64,000 nucleotides of DNA. Source: Lentzea cavernae. Its GTDB lineage: Bacteria; Actinomycetota; Actinomycetes; Mycobacteriales; Pseudonocardiaceae. Positions 32,945 through 42,490 of the stretch are shown piece by piece (within the stretch, counting starts at the first letter, position 1; the number at the start of each line of letters is the position of its first letter). The stretch is taken from contig NZ_BNAR01000005.1 in NCBI RefSeq assembly GCF_014653695.1, positions 434,001 to 498,000 of the forward strand, given 5' to 3'. The position numbers and the translations under genes are program-made. The notes beneath the pieces are model-generated. The model made no database searches. It was not told where the DNA came from and worked only from the letters and a program-made list of their open reading frames with translations.

Positions 32945-35235
32945 TGCAGCTGGACCGGCGCCCGGTGCTGGGCGTCCTCGCCGCGATCGCGTTGCTCGGG
33001 GCGCTGGCGGTGGTGGCGTTCGCGCCACCGGCCGCCCGCTCCGGTGACGTCCCGGCGCGGGAGTTCTCCGCTCAGCGCGCGGCGGCGCACCTGGAGCAGA
33101 TCGCGCAACGCCCGCACCCGACGGGAACGCCGGACAACGCGCGCGTGCGCTCCTACATCGCCGACACGGCGCGGTCGCTGGGCGCGCAGGTCGAGATCGA
33201 CAGCGGTGACGTGGTGCGGGCCGGGTGGGGCAACCCGTTCCCGGCCGCCAACGTGCACAACGTCCTGGCGCGGCTGCCCGGTACCGACCCGCAGCGCAGC
33301 GGCGGCAAGACGCTGCTGCTCGTCGCCCACCACGACTCGGTGCCGACCGGTCCGGGCGCGGCGGACAACGGCGCCGCTGTGGCCGGGCTGCTGGAGACCA
33401 TCCGGGCGCTCCAGGCCCGCGGCGGCACGCCGAACGACGTCGCGTTCCTTTTCACCGACGCGGAAGAGATCGGCGGCCTGGGCGCGGAGCGGTTCGTGCT
33501 CTCACGCGGGATCGACGGACTCGGCGCGGTGCTGAACTGGGAGGCCCGCGGCAGCTCGGGCCCGGTGCTGATGTTCGAGACCAGTGCCGGCAACACCGAG
33601 CTGATCGACGCCTACGCGGGCACCGGCACCCGCCCGGCGGGCAACTCGCTGGCCTACGAGATCTACCAGCGGATGCCCAACGGCACCGACTTCACGGTCT
33701 TCAAGGACGCGGGCGCGCACGGCCTGAACGCGGCGTTCCTCGACGGCTTCCACGACTACCACTCGCCGCACGACGACCTCGCGAACCTCGACCGGGACAG
33801 CCTGCAGCACCACGGCGAGACGATGCTCGGGCTGGTCGACCGCCTCGGGTCCACCGACCTGCGCACGCTCGCCGCCTCGGACAACGCCGTCTACTTCGAC
33901 CTGTTCGCCCGCGTGCTGGTGCACTACCCGAGCTGGGTCGCCCTGGCCCTCGCGGTCGCGACGGTCCTCGCCCTCGGCGCGCTCGTCGTGCTGGGCGTGC
34001 GCCGTCGGGCCCTGCGCGTCACCGGTGTTCTCGCCGTGGCCGCCATCTCGACGGGCGCCGTCGCCATCACGTTGGCCGTGGGTGTCGGGCTGTGGCGGCT
34101 CGTGCTGGTCGTGCGGCCGGGGCTGTCGGCGCTGCCGCTGGAGGAGCCGTACGAACGCGGCTGGTTCGTGGCCGGGTTCCTGCTCGCCGCCGCGGCGGTC
34201 GTGCTCGCGGCCGCGCGTGTGGTGCGGCACCGCGAACAGGCCGAGGTGCTCGCCGGGGTGCTCCTGGTGGGCACGGCGGTGGTCGCCGCGACGGCGTTCA
34301 CCGTGCCGGGCGCGAGCTACTTGCTGCAGTGGCCCGTTCTCACCGGCCTCGTGGTGCTGGGGCTGTGCCTGCGCCGCGGCCACGCCGGCGCGGTGCTGCT
34401 CGGGCTGCCCGCGGCCGTCACCGTGGTGCTGTTCGCGCCCCTGGTCGGTGCCGTGCTGGTGGCGCTCGGGCTCCAGCTGGCCGCGGTGGCCCTCGCGCTC
34501 GCCGCCCTCGGCGGCCTGCTCCTGCTGCCGCTGCTCACGCCGCTCCCCCGTGCCGCCGTGGTCCTGCCTGTCGTGGTGGCGCTCGCGCTGGTCGGCACCG
34601 GCCTGGCCCGCTCGGGCTTCGAGCGGACCGAGCCGCGCACCAACGCGTTGCTCTACGTGCGCGACCTGACCGAGAACTCGTCGACGTGGATGACCCGCGC
34701 GGACGAGACGGACGCGTGGACGTCGGCCGTGCTCGGCGCGTCGCCGCGGCAGACTCAGGCGACCACGTACTTCCCGCAGGAGGGCCCGGACTCGTTCCTC
34801 GCCGCGGACGCGCCCCGGATCGACCTGCTGCCGCCCGAGGTGAAGGTCCTCGCCGACGACGGCGGCGCCGGTCCGCGGACGGTCCGGTTCTCCGTGACCT
34901 CGCGCCGCGACGCGTGGCGGATCGTCGTCCGCCTTCCGCAGGACCGGCTGCGGGAGTGCACGTTCGCCGGCACGCGGATGGACGCCGCGACGCTCGCCAA
35001 GGACGCCGACTACACCGGCGGCGTGGTGTTCCAGTACACCGGCGACTCCGACACGTTCGAGCTGAGCTGCGCGGTCACCCCCGGCCCGCTGCCGGTGGAC
35101 GCGTCCGACCAGACGATCGGCCTGCCGGAGCAGGTCGCCGCGCTCGCCGGGCCGCGCCCGGAGGACACCGCGCTGATGCCGTTCGGGTTCACCCCCGCCG
35201 ACACCGCCGTGTCGCGGCACGTGGTGGAGATCTGA
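32944..35235 (+). CDS. Membrane-bound M28 family zinc aminopeptidase
   Basis: A 763-residue protein: an N-terminal anchor (LGVLAAIALLGALAVVAF), an extracytoplasmic M28 peptidase domain with the zinc ligands in LVAHHDSVPTGPGAADNGA (about 128-146), FTDAEEIGG near 172 and DYHSPHDD near 270, then eight or so transmembrane helices (about 320-555) and a soluble C-terminal beta-rich domain. The build is that of Fxna/ER-metallopeptidase-like proteins. In this cluster it could trim the N-terminus of the exported peptide or give self-resistance. That is inference from context. Start and stop are both overlapped with neighbours (TGATG). Confidence 0.8.
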   Translation: MQLDRRPVLGVLAAIALLGALAVVAFAPPAARSGDVPAREFSAQRAAAHLEQIAQRPHPTGTPDNARVRSYIADTARSLGAQVEIDSGDVVRAGWGNPFPAANVHNVLARLPGTDPQRSGGKTLLLVAHHDSVPTGPGAADNGAAVAGLLETIRALQARGGTPNDVAFLFTDAEEIGGLGAERFVLSRGIDGLGAVLNWEARGSSGPVLMFETSAGNTELIDAYAGTGTRPAGNSLAYEIYQRMPNGTDFTVFKDAGAHGLNAAFLDGFHDYHSPHDDLANLDRDSLQHHGETMLGLVDRLGSTDLRTLAASDNAVYFDLFARVLVHYPSWVALALAVATVLALGALVVLGVRRRALRVTGVLAVAAISTGAVAITLAVGVGLWRLVLVVRPGLSALPLEEPYERGWFVAGFLLAAAAVVLAAARVVRHREQAEVLAGVLLVGTAVVAATAFTVPGASYLLQWPVLTGLVVLGLCLRRGHAGAVLLGLPAAVTVVLFAPLVGAVLVALGLQLAAVALALAALGGLLLLPLLTPLPRAAVVLPVVVALALVGTGLARSGFERTEPRTNALLYVRDLTENSSTWMTRADETDAWTSAVLGASPRQTQATTYFPQEGPDSFLAADAPRIDLLPPEVKVLADDGGAGPRTVRFSVTSRRDAWRIVVRLPQDRLRECTFAGTRMDAATLAKDADYTGGVVFQYTGDSDTFELSCAVTPGPLPVDASDQTIGLPEQVAALAGPRPEDTALMPFGFTPADTAVSRHVVEI

Positions 35236-37106
35236 TGACCGACGCGATCACGGTGCGGAACCTGACCCGCAGCTTCCGCACGAACCAGCTGGTCCTCGCC
35301 AACGACGACCTCACGTTCAGCGTGGCCAGGGGCGAGGTGTTCGGCGTGCTGGGCGCCAACGGCGCCGGCAAGACCACCCTCGTCTCCCAGCTGCTCGGAC
35401 TCGTCCGCCCGACGTCGGGTTCGATCACGGTCGAGGGCGTCGACGTGGTGGCCGACCCGGACGGCGTCAAGCGCATCACCGGTTTCCTGCCGCAGACCGA
35501 GCTGGCGATGCGCGAGCTCGAGGTGCGCCGCGCGCTGCACTACACCGGCCGCCTGCGCGGTCAGGGCGAGACCGACGCGCAGCGCCAGACCGACGAGCTG
35601 CTCGACGAGCTCGGCCTCGGGCCGGTGTCCGGCCGGTACGTCAACCAGCTCTCCGGCGGCATGATGCGGCTGGTCAACTTCGGCATGGCCCTCATGGGCC
35701 GCCCGAAGCTCCTCGTGCTCGACGAGCCGACCAACGAGCTCGACCCGCACAACCGCCGCCTGGTGTGGGACGTGCTGGCCCGCCGCAGCGCCGCCGAGGG
35801 CGCGACGGTCGTGCTGGTCACCCACAACGTGCTGGAGGCCGAGTCCGTCGTCGACCGGGTCGCCGTGATGCGGCAGGGCCGGATCGTCACGCTCGGCTCC
35901 CCCGGCGAGCTCAAGCACCGCCTCGGTGACACCGTGCGGATGGACCTGCAGGTCCGCGACGGCGGCGAGCTCGGTGCCGCCGACCTCGCGCTGCTCGGCG
36001 CGACCGGCACCGTCGTGCCCGGCACCAGGGACGGCCGCTACCTCGTGCACTGCGCGCCCGCGCGGATGCCCGAGCTGGTCACCGTCGTCACCGAGGGCAT
36101 GGCGACGATGGGGATCGAGGACTTCCGGCTGTCGCGGCCGTCGCTGGAGGACGTGTACCTGAGTCTGGACGACGAGCCGGCGGCACCGGTGGTCTCGGCT
36201 GCCCCGTCCGCGGCGAAGGCGGCTCCCGCCGGTGTCGCGTCCGCCGCGGCGGCGGCTCCGGCCGCTGCCCCGTCTGCGGCAACTGTGGTTCCCGCCGGTG
36301 TCGCGGTCCTCGCCCCGACAACCCCGGTGCCATCGGCCCGCCCTCCCCTGCGCGAGCGCCTCACCCGCGGCCTGACCAGCTTCAAGTACCTGTGGCTGGA
36401 GCAGATGCTGGAGGTCAGGTCGACCTGGTGGTGGAGCCTGCTGTTCGGCTTCCTGATGCCGGTGGCCATGGTGTTCGGCCTGACCAGGATCGGCGGCGGT
36501 CTCACCGACCAGAACAGCCTGCTCTACATCGTGAGCGGCGCGGCGGTGTTCTCCGTGGCGACCGAGGGGATCGCGACGCTCGCGCAACGCGTCGGCGTGG
36601 TGCGCACGAGCGGGATGCTGCAGTACTACGTGTCGCTGCCGATCAGCCGCACGGCGTTCCTCGCGGCGCTGGTGTTCTCCCGGCTGCTGCTGATCCTGCC
36701 CGGCCTGGTCACGCCGATCATCGCCGCGCGGCTGATGTACGACGCGGACTTCGTCGTGTCCCCCATGTTGCTGGTCGTGCTGCCGCTGACGTGCCTCGCG
36801 CTGTCGGCGGTGGGGCTCGCGATCGGCACGGTGGTGGAGAGCATGGACGTGATCGTCGTGATCACGAACCTGCTGATCTTCGTCCTGCTGCTGGCGGCAC
36901 CGGTGCTCATCCCGCCGGAGTCGCTGCCGCTGCCGTTGCGGCTCATCGGTTACCTGTTGCCGCCCACCTATGCCGCGGAAGCGCTCCGGCACGCCCTCAG
37001 CGGTGATCTCGGCGGGATGTTCCTCGTCGACGTCTCCGTGCTGCTGGGCATGACGGTGCTCGGACTGGCCGCGACGTCCCGCTGGATCCGTTGGCGTATC
37101 GCATGA
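35235..37106 (+). CDS. ABC exporter, ATPase fused to ABC-2 permease
   Basis: A 623-residue fused half-transporter. The ATPase comes first: Walker A GANGAGKTT (about 38-46), signature LSGGM near 138, Walker B LLVLDEPTNELD near 158 and the H-loop VTHN. An Ala/Pro/Val-rich linker of some 55 residues (about 316-370, AAPSAAKAAPAG type) joins it to an ABC-2 permease with six helices (about 400-620). Such exporters (drug resistance type DrrA+DrrB in one chain) act as dimers to expel the cluster product. The stop overlaps the start of the first synthetase (ATGA), tying export to synthesis. Confidence 0.88.
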   Translation: MTDAITVRNLTRSFRTNQLVLANDDLTFSVARGEVFGVLGANGAGKTTLVSQLLGLVRPTSGSITVEGVDVVADPDGVKRITGFLPQTELAMRELEVRRALHYTGRLRGQGETDAQRQTDELLDELGLGPVSGRYVNQLSGGMMRLVNFGMALMGRPKLLVLDEPTNELDPHNRRLVWDVLARRSAAEGATVVLVTHNVLEAESVVDRVAVMRQGRIVTLGSPGELKHRLGDTVRMDLQVRDGGELGAADLALLGATGTVVPGTRDGRYLVHCAPARMPELVTVVTEGMATMGIEDFRLSRPSLEDVYLSLDDEPAAPVVSAAPSAAKAAPAGVASAAAAAPAAAPSAATVVPAGVAVLAPTTPVPSARPPLRERLTRGLTSFKYLWLEQMLEVRSTWWWSLLFGFLMPVAMVFGLTRIGGGLTDQNSLLYIVSGAAVFSVATEGIATLAQRVGVVRTSGMLQYYVSLPISRTAFLAALVFSRLLLILPGLVTPIIAARLMYDADFVVSPMLLVVLPLTCLALSAVGLAIGTVVESMDVIVVITNLLIFVLLLAAPVLIPPESLPLPLRLIGYLLPPTYAAEALRHALSGDLGGMFLVDVSVLLGMTVLGLAATSRWIRWRIA

Positions 37107-40100
37107 CACAAGGAACTCGGCCCATGCTGCTCACCTCCGTCCGCACCGCGCCGACGTTCGTCGACGTGCTCACCGAACGCGCCGCCGGGTCGTCGCGGGT
37201 GGCACTGAGGTTCGACGACGGAACGGGGCAGTCCGCGCTGACCTACCCGCAGCTGCACGACAGGGCGCGGTCGGTCGCCGCGCTGCTCGCGCAGCGGTGC
37301 GCGCCCGGCGACCGGGTGCTGCTGCAGCTGCCGCCCGGCCTCGACTACGTGGTGGCGTTCCTCGGGTGCCTCTACGCGGGCGTGATCGCCGTTCCGCTGT
37401 ACCCGTCGGGCACCGGGCGGCACGGGGCACGGCACCGCGCGCTGGTGGCCGACGCGGCGCCGGCGGCCGTCATCGCCCGCGGCGAGGTGTCCGATGTGGA
37501 CGTTCCGGTGCTGTCGGTCGACGGGGACCTGCCCGCGCCCGGCGAGTGGCGGCGGCCGGAGATCACGCCGGACACCGTGGCGTTCCTGCAGTACACGTCC
37601 GGCTCGACGGCGACCCCGCGCGGTGTCGTCGTGAGCCACCGCAACCTGCTCGCGAACTCGGTGCAGATCGGCGAGCGGTTCGGCGCGGACGAGGACACGC
37701 GCGCGGTCAGCTGGTTGCCGCCCTACCACGACATGGGCCTCATCGGCGGCATCCTGCAGCCGATCCACGCGGGCGCCACCGCCACGTTGTTCGCGCCGGT
37801 GTCGTTCATCAGCAACCCGCTGCGGTGGCTGCGTTTGATCTCCGAGCAGCGCGCGACCGTCAGCGGTGGCCCGAACTTCGCCTACGACCTGTGCGCCGAC
37901 CGCCTCACCGACGCCGACCTCGCGGGCCTCGACCTGTCGAGCTGGGAGATCGCGTTCAACGGCGCCGAACCGGTCCGTGCGGCCACCCTCGACAGGTTCG
38001 CCGAGCGGATGGCGCCCTACGGGTTCCGCCGCGAGGCGTTCCTGCCGTGCTACGGGCTGGCCGAGGCGACGCTGATGGTCTCCGGCCACCGCGCCGCGCC
38101 GGTCACCGCGTTCGCGAGCTCCTCGCTCGCCCCCGGCGACCAGGTCGTGCCGGACGAGGCCGGGCGGAAGATCGTGTCGTGCGGCCCGGCGGTCGACGAC
38201 GTCACGACGGTCGTGGTCGACGCCGGGACCGGCACCCCGTGCCAGGACGGCACCGTGGGCGAGATCTGGGTGACGGGCGAGAACGTCGCGTCCGGCTACT
38301 GGGGACGCACGGACGACGACGTTTTCGGCGCCGCGCTGCCCGGCGACGACCGGGCCTGGCTGCGCACCGGTGACCTCGGGTTCCTGTACGACGGCGAGCT
38401 GCACGTCACCGGCCGTGCGAAGGACCTGATCGTGGTGCGCGGCCGCAACCACTACCCGCAGGACCTGGAGCGCTGCGCCCTCGACTCGCACACGGCGCTG
38501 CGCCGGGGTGCGGCGGCGTTCGGGCTCGGCGAGCGCGAGGAGGTGTGCCTCGTGCTGGAGTCCGCGACGGCGCACCGGGCGGAGGAGAACGCGGAGGTCG
38601 TCGCGGCCGTGTGCACGGCGATGGCCCGCGAGCACGGGGTCACGCCGGCGACGGTCCTGTTCGTGCGGCCCGGCAAGATCCCCACGACCAGCAGCGGCAA
38701 GGTGCAGCGGGCGCGCACGCGGGAGCTGTTCGCCGACGGCTCCCTGCAGCCCGTGCACCGCTGGGACGCGGCCGGTGCGGGCGACCTGGCCGCGGTCAGC
38801 GAGGAGGACCGGGACCCGACGGCGCGGGAGGTCGTGCTGCGGCTCGCGGCGGCCCGGCTCGGGCACCCGGTCGACCCGGCGGTGCCGCTGGTCGCCCAGG
38901 GGCTCGACTCGCTGAGCGCCACCGAACTGTCCGCCGCGATCACCGGCGCGCTCGGCGTGCGGGTCGAGCTTCGAGCGTTGCTCGACGGCGCCACGGTCGA
39001 CTCGCTGCCGCTGGACACCGCCGCCGGGCGAACGGGTGCGGGCCCGGTCGCCGCGGCCGGTCCGCAGCCGGTGACCGCCAACCAGAGGGCGTTGTGGCTG
39101 CTCGAACAGCTCAACCCCGGCACGGCGACCCAGCACGTCTACGCGGCCATCCGGTTCGAGTCCGATGTGGACTCCGAAGCGCTGCGCCGCGCGTTCCAGG
39201 CGTTGCTCGACCGGCACCCGGCGCTGCGCACCGCCGTGCGCGGCAACGGCGAACCGCTGCAGGAGGTGCTGGCGCACCAGGAGGTCGCGTTCACCGTCGA
39301 GGACGCCTCGGCGCTCGATGAGGAGGCGTTCGCCGCGCGGCTGGAGCGCGAGACGACCGAGGAGTTCGCGCTCGCGGAGGGCCGCGTGCTGCGCGCCGTG
39401 CTGTTCCGCCGCCCCGGTGGGGACGTGCTCGCGTTCGTCGTGCACCACATCGCCGTGGACATGTGGTCCATCGCGGTGCTCGCCGAGGAGCTCGGCACGC
39501 TGTACTCCGGCGCCCCGTTGCCGCCCGCCCCCGCCGCTGGCCCGGTCGAGGTGGCTCGCAGGCAACGCGACCTGCTCGCGTCCCCGCGCGGTGCCGAGTT
39601 GCGTGCGCACTGGCGGTCCGCGCTCGAAGGCGTCGAACCCGTCCTGGAGCTGCCCGCCGACCGGCCGCGACCCGCCACCCGCGGGCATCGGGGCCACTCG
39701 ATCACCACGCGCCTGGACCGCGAGCTGACCACCGCGTTGCGCGGGCTGGCCGCCGAGCACGACACGACGCTGTTCGTGGTGCTGCTCAGCGTCTTCCAGG
39801 CGCTCGTGCACCGCTACACCGGGGAGCACGACTTCCTGGTGGGCGTCCCCGCCGCGGGCCGCACCGATCCCGACTTCCACCGGGTCGTCGGCTACTTCGT
39901 GAACCCGGTGCCGGTGCGCGCCCGCATCGACGGCACGCGATCGGTGGCCGAGCACGTGCGCTCCACCGGTCAGGCCGTCGGCGCCGCACTGGCGCACCAG
40001 GACATGCCGTTCCCGCAGCTGGTCGAGGAGCTCGAGCTCGCCCGGGAGGCGTCCCGCGCGCCGGGCTTCCAGGTGATGTTCAGCCAGGCCCGCTCGCACC

Positions 40101-42466
40101 TGCCCGACTCCACGCTCGGCGTGCTCACCAGCGGCCGTCCCGGTGTGCCGGTGCGGCTCGGTGGGCTGCGCGGCGAGTCCGTCGCGCTGACCCGTCACAC
40201 CGCCGAGGTCGACCTGACCATGGTGGTCGCCGAGGACGCCGACGAGGTCGAGGTGGTGCTGAACTACAGCACCGACCTGTTCGACCACGCCACGATCGCG
40301 CGGTTCGGCGACAACTACGCGCTGCTGGCGGCCGAGGTGGCCCGCGACGCGGCACGCCCGCTCGGCGAGCTCGCGCCCGTCAGCGAACACGAACTGCGGA
40401 TGATCGCGCGGTGGAACGCCACGGCGACCGACTACCCGCGCACGAAGTCCGTGGTGGACCTGTTCGCCGAGCAGGTGGCGGCCCGCCCGGACGCACCGGC
40501 CCTCACCTACGGCGCGCTGTCCTACAGCTACCGCGAGCTGGACCAGGTCTCCACGGCGCTGGCCCGCCGGTTGCGCGAGCTGGGTGTGGACGCCGGGACG
40601 ACGGTCGGGCTGTGCGTCGACCGCGACCCCGCGGTGGTCGTCGCGATGCTCGCCGTCGCCAAGGCCGGTGGCGCCTACGTGCCTCTCGACCCGGCCCACC
40701 CGCCGCACCGGCTGCGCCAGATCGTCGCCGAGTCGGCGCCCGCGCTGCTGCTCACGACCGGGGCGGCCATCGTGGACACCGATCTGCCGGTCGTCGAGGT
40801 GCGGGACTTCCTCACCCCGCCCGCCACCGAGCAGACCGCCGACTGGGACGGTCCGGTCGCCGGCGGCCTGCTGTACGTGATGTACACGTCCGGGTCGTCC
40901 GGCACGCCCAAGGGCATCTGCATCGCGCACCGCAACGTCGTGCGGCTCGTGCGGGACACGAACTACATGACCATCGAGCCAGGTGACCGGGTCGCACAGA
41001 TCTCCAACGCGGCGTTCGACGCGGCGACGCTGGAGGTGTGGGGCGCGCTGCTCAACGGCGGTCACCTCGTCGGGTTCGACAAGGACACCGTGCTGTCACC
41101 GCCCGCGCTCGCCGAGGCGCTGCGGTCGGGCGGCATCCACACGGTGGTCTTCGCGACACCGCTGTTCACCCAGGTCGCGGCCTACGACGCCGGCACGTTC
41201 GCCGCGGCGAAGCAGTTGCTGGTCGGCGGAGACACGATGGACCCCAAGATCGCCCGGGCGGTGTCGGAGCTGGGTGGCCCGCTGCTGTCCAACGGCTACG
41301 GCCCGACCGAGTCCGCCACGTTCGCGACCGTCCAGGCCCTGCCCGAGGTCGGTCAGGACGTGGCACGGCTGCCGATCGGCGGGCCGATCTCCAACACGCA
41401 GGTGCACGTCCTCGACCCGCTCATGCGGCCGGTGCCGATCGGTGTGCCGGGCGAGCTGCACATCGGCGGTGACGGTCTCGGCCACGGCTACCTCGGCCGC
41501 GCCGGCCTGACCGCGGGCAGGTTCGTGCCCGACCCGTTCAGCGGGGTGCCGGGCAGCCGCCTGTACGCGACCGGCGACAAGGCGCGCTGGCTGCCGGACG
41601 GGTCGGTGGACTTCCTGGGCCGGCTCGACTTCCAGGTGAAGATCCGCGGGTTCCGCATCGAACTGGGCGACGTCGAGGCGGCGCTGGTCGAGCACCCCGG
41701 TGTCGTGGAGGCCGTGGTCGTGGTCGACGACTCCGTCGGCGAGAAGCGCCTGGCCGCCTACTACGCGGGCGCGCCGGACCCCGCGGAGCTGTCGGCGCAC
41801 CTCGCGGCCCGGCTGCCGGAGTACATGGTGCCCGCGGTGCTGCTGCGGTTGCCCGAGCTGCCGAAGAACCCGAACCGCAAGCTGGACCGGGCGGCGCTGC
41901 CGCGTCCGTCCGAGGCGGTCGCGGCACCGGTCTCCGGGAACACGTCGGCGGAGATCTGCGCGTTGTTCGCGGAACTGCTGGGGCGGCCGGAGGTGCGGCC
42001 GGACGACAACTTCTTCGAGATCGGCGGCCACTCCCTCGTCGCCATCAAGCTCCTGACCCGCATCCGCGACACCTACGGCGTCGAACTCCCCCTCAACGAA
42101 CTGTTCACCGACCCCACCGCCCGCGCGGTGGCGGACTGCGTCGACCAGGCCAAGGCACCGGTTGCCGCCGCTGACACGACGACGGAGATCTGCGCGCTGT
42201 TCGCCGAGCTGCTGGGGCGGCCGGAGGTGCTGCCCGACGACAACTTCTTCGAGATCGGCGGCCACTCCCTCGTCGCCATCAAACTGCTGACCCGCATCCG
42301 CGACACCTACGGCGTCGAACTCCCCCTCAACGAACTGTTCACCGACCCCACCGCCCGCGCGGTGGCGGACTGCGTCGACCAGGCCGGGGCACCGGCCGCA
42401 CCGACTGCCCCGGCCGGACCGGCCGCCGTCTCGCGCGCGGCGTACGCACGCCCCGCGCCCCGCTGA
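37103..42466 (+). CDS. NRPS 1: FAAL-ACP-C-A-PCP-PCP
   Basis: A 1787-residue loading synthetase. A fatty acyl-AMP ligase (about 7-560; YTSGSTATPRGVVVSH, WLPPYHDMGLIGG) activates a fatty acid and passes it to an ACP (about 575-636, GLDSLS). The C domain (about 653-1085) has HHIAVDM, with Met instead of the usual Gly, and the A domain spans about 1113-1606. Its binding residues read by eye as D-A-L-F-L-G-G-T-F-K, closest to the Val type (DAFWIGGTFK). Two nearly identical PCPs end the protein (GGHSLVA twice). The product is an acylated Val-like residue. ATG 37103 overlaps the exporter stop; ATG 37124 with AAGGAA before it is the alternative start. Confidence 0.9.
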   Translation: MTQGTRPMLLTSVRTAPTFVDVLTERAAGSSRVALRFDDGTGQSALTYPQLHDRARSVAALLAQRCAPGDRVLLQLPPGLDYVVAFLGCLYAGVIAVPLYPSGTGRHGARHRALVADAAPAAVIARGEVSDVDVPVLSVDGDLPAPGEWRRPEITPDTVAFLQYTSGSTATPRGVVVSHRNLLANSVQIGERFGADEDTRAVSWLPPYHDMGLIGGILQPIHAGATATLFAPVSFISNPLRWLRLISEQRATVSGGPNFAYDLCADRLTDADLAGLDLSSWEIAFNGAEPVRAATLDRFAERMAPYGFRREAFLPCYGLAEATLMVSGHRAAPVTAFASSSLAPGDQVVPDEAGRKIVSCGPAVDDVTTVVVDAGTGTPCQDGTVGEIWVTGENVASGYWGRTDDDVFGAALPGDDRAWLRTGDLGFLYDGELHVTGRAKDLIVVRGRNHYPQDLERCALDSHTALRRGAAAFGLGEREEVCLVLESATAHRAEENAEVVAAVCTAMAREHGVTPATVLFVRPGKIPTTSSGKVQRARTRELFADGSLQPVHRWDAAGAGDLAAVSEEDRDPTAREVVLRLAAARLGHPVDPAVPLVAQGLDSLSATELSAAITGALGVRVELRALLDGATVDSLPLDTAAGRTGAGPVAAAGPQPVTANQRALWLLEQLNPGTATQHVYAAIRFESDVDSEALRRAFQALLDRHPALRTAVRGNGEPLQEVLAHQEVAFTVEDASALDEEAFAARLERETTEEFALAEGRVLRAVLFRRPGGDVLAFVVHHIAVDMWSIAVLAEELGTLYSGAPLPPAPAAGPVEVARRQRDLLASPRGAELRAHWRSALEGVEPVLELPADRPRPATRGHRGHSITTRLDRELTTALRGLAAEHDTTLFVVLLSVFQALVHRYTGEHDFLVGVPAAGRTDPDFHRVVGYFVNPVPVRARIDGTRSVAEHVRSTGQAVGAALAHQDMPFPQLVEELELAREASRAPGFQVMFSQARSHLPDSTLGVLTSGRPGVPVRLGGLRGESVALTRHTAEVDLTMVVAEDADEVEVVLNYSTDLFDHATIARFGDNYALLAAEVARDAARPLGELAPVSEHELRMIARWNATATDYPRTKSVVDLFAEQVAARPDAPALTYGALSYSYRELDQVSTALARRLRELGVDAGTTVGLCVDRDPAVVVAMLAVAKAGGAYVPLDPAHPPHRLRQIVAESAPALLLTTGAAIVDTDLPVVEVRDFLTPPATEQTADWDGPVAGGLLYVMYTSGSSGTPKGICIAHRNVVRLVRDTNYMTIEPGDRVAQISNAAFDAATLEVWGALLNGGHLVGFDKDTVLSPPALAEALRSGGIHTVVFATPLFTQVAAYDAGTFAAAKQLLVGGDTMDPKIARAVSELGGPLLSNGYGPTESATFATVQALPEVGQDVARLPIGGPISNTQVHVLDPLMRPVPIGVPGELHIGGDGLGHGYLGRAGLTAGRFVPDPFSGVPGSRLYATGDKARWLPDGSVDFLGRLDFQVKIRGFRIELGDVEAALVEHPGVVEAVVVVDDSVGEKRLAAYYAGAPDPAELSAHLAARLPEYMVPAVLLRLPELPKNPNRKLDRAALPRPSEAVAAPVSGNTSAEICALFAELLGRPEVRPDDNFFEIGGHSLVAIKLLTRIRDTYGVELPLNELFTDPTARAVADCVDQAKAPVAAADTTTEICALFAELLGRPEVLPDDNFFEIGGHSLVAIKLLTRIRDTYGVELPLNELFTDPTARAVADCVDQAGAPAAPTAPAGPAAVSRAAYARPAPR
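41951..42418 (+). repeat. Tandem duplication of a PCP domain, period 234 bases
   Basis: Two in-frame units of 78 codons, 41951-42184 and 42185-42418, each holding one carrier domain. The first third differs at scattered, mostly third-codon positions; the rest (from GACAACTTC to GACCAGGCC) is almost identical. This uneven identity suggests recent duplication or gene conversion. Confidence 0.9.
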
Positions 42467-42490
42467 CCCGCCACGGATCGGATCCAACGA

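Noticed and set aside
36180..36360. Ala/Pro-rich stretch in the exporter as a repeat element
   Set aside because: It is a low-complexity linker between ATPase and permease, not a regular tandem repeat.
36968..41065. 1365-codon minus-strand frame, and similar long antisense frames at 11201-14119, 12925-14730, 24807-27098 and 56407-59202
   Set aside because: Same reason: each mirrors a well-supported gene and shows no motif, start signal or operon fit.
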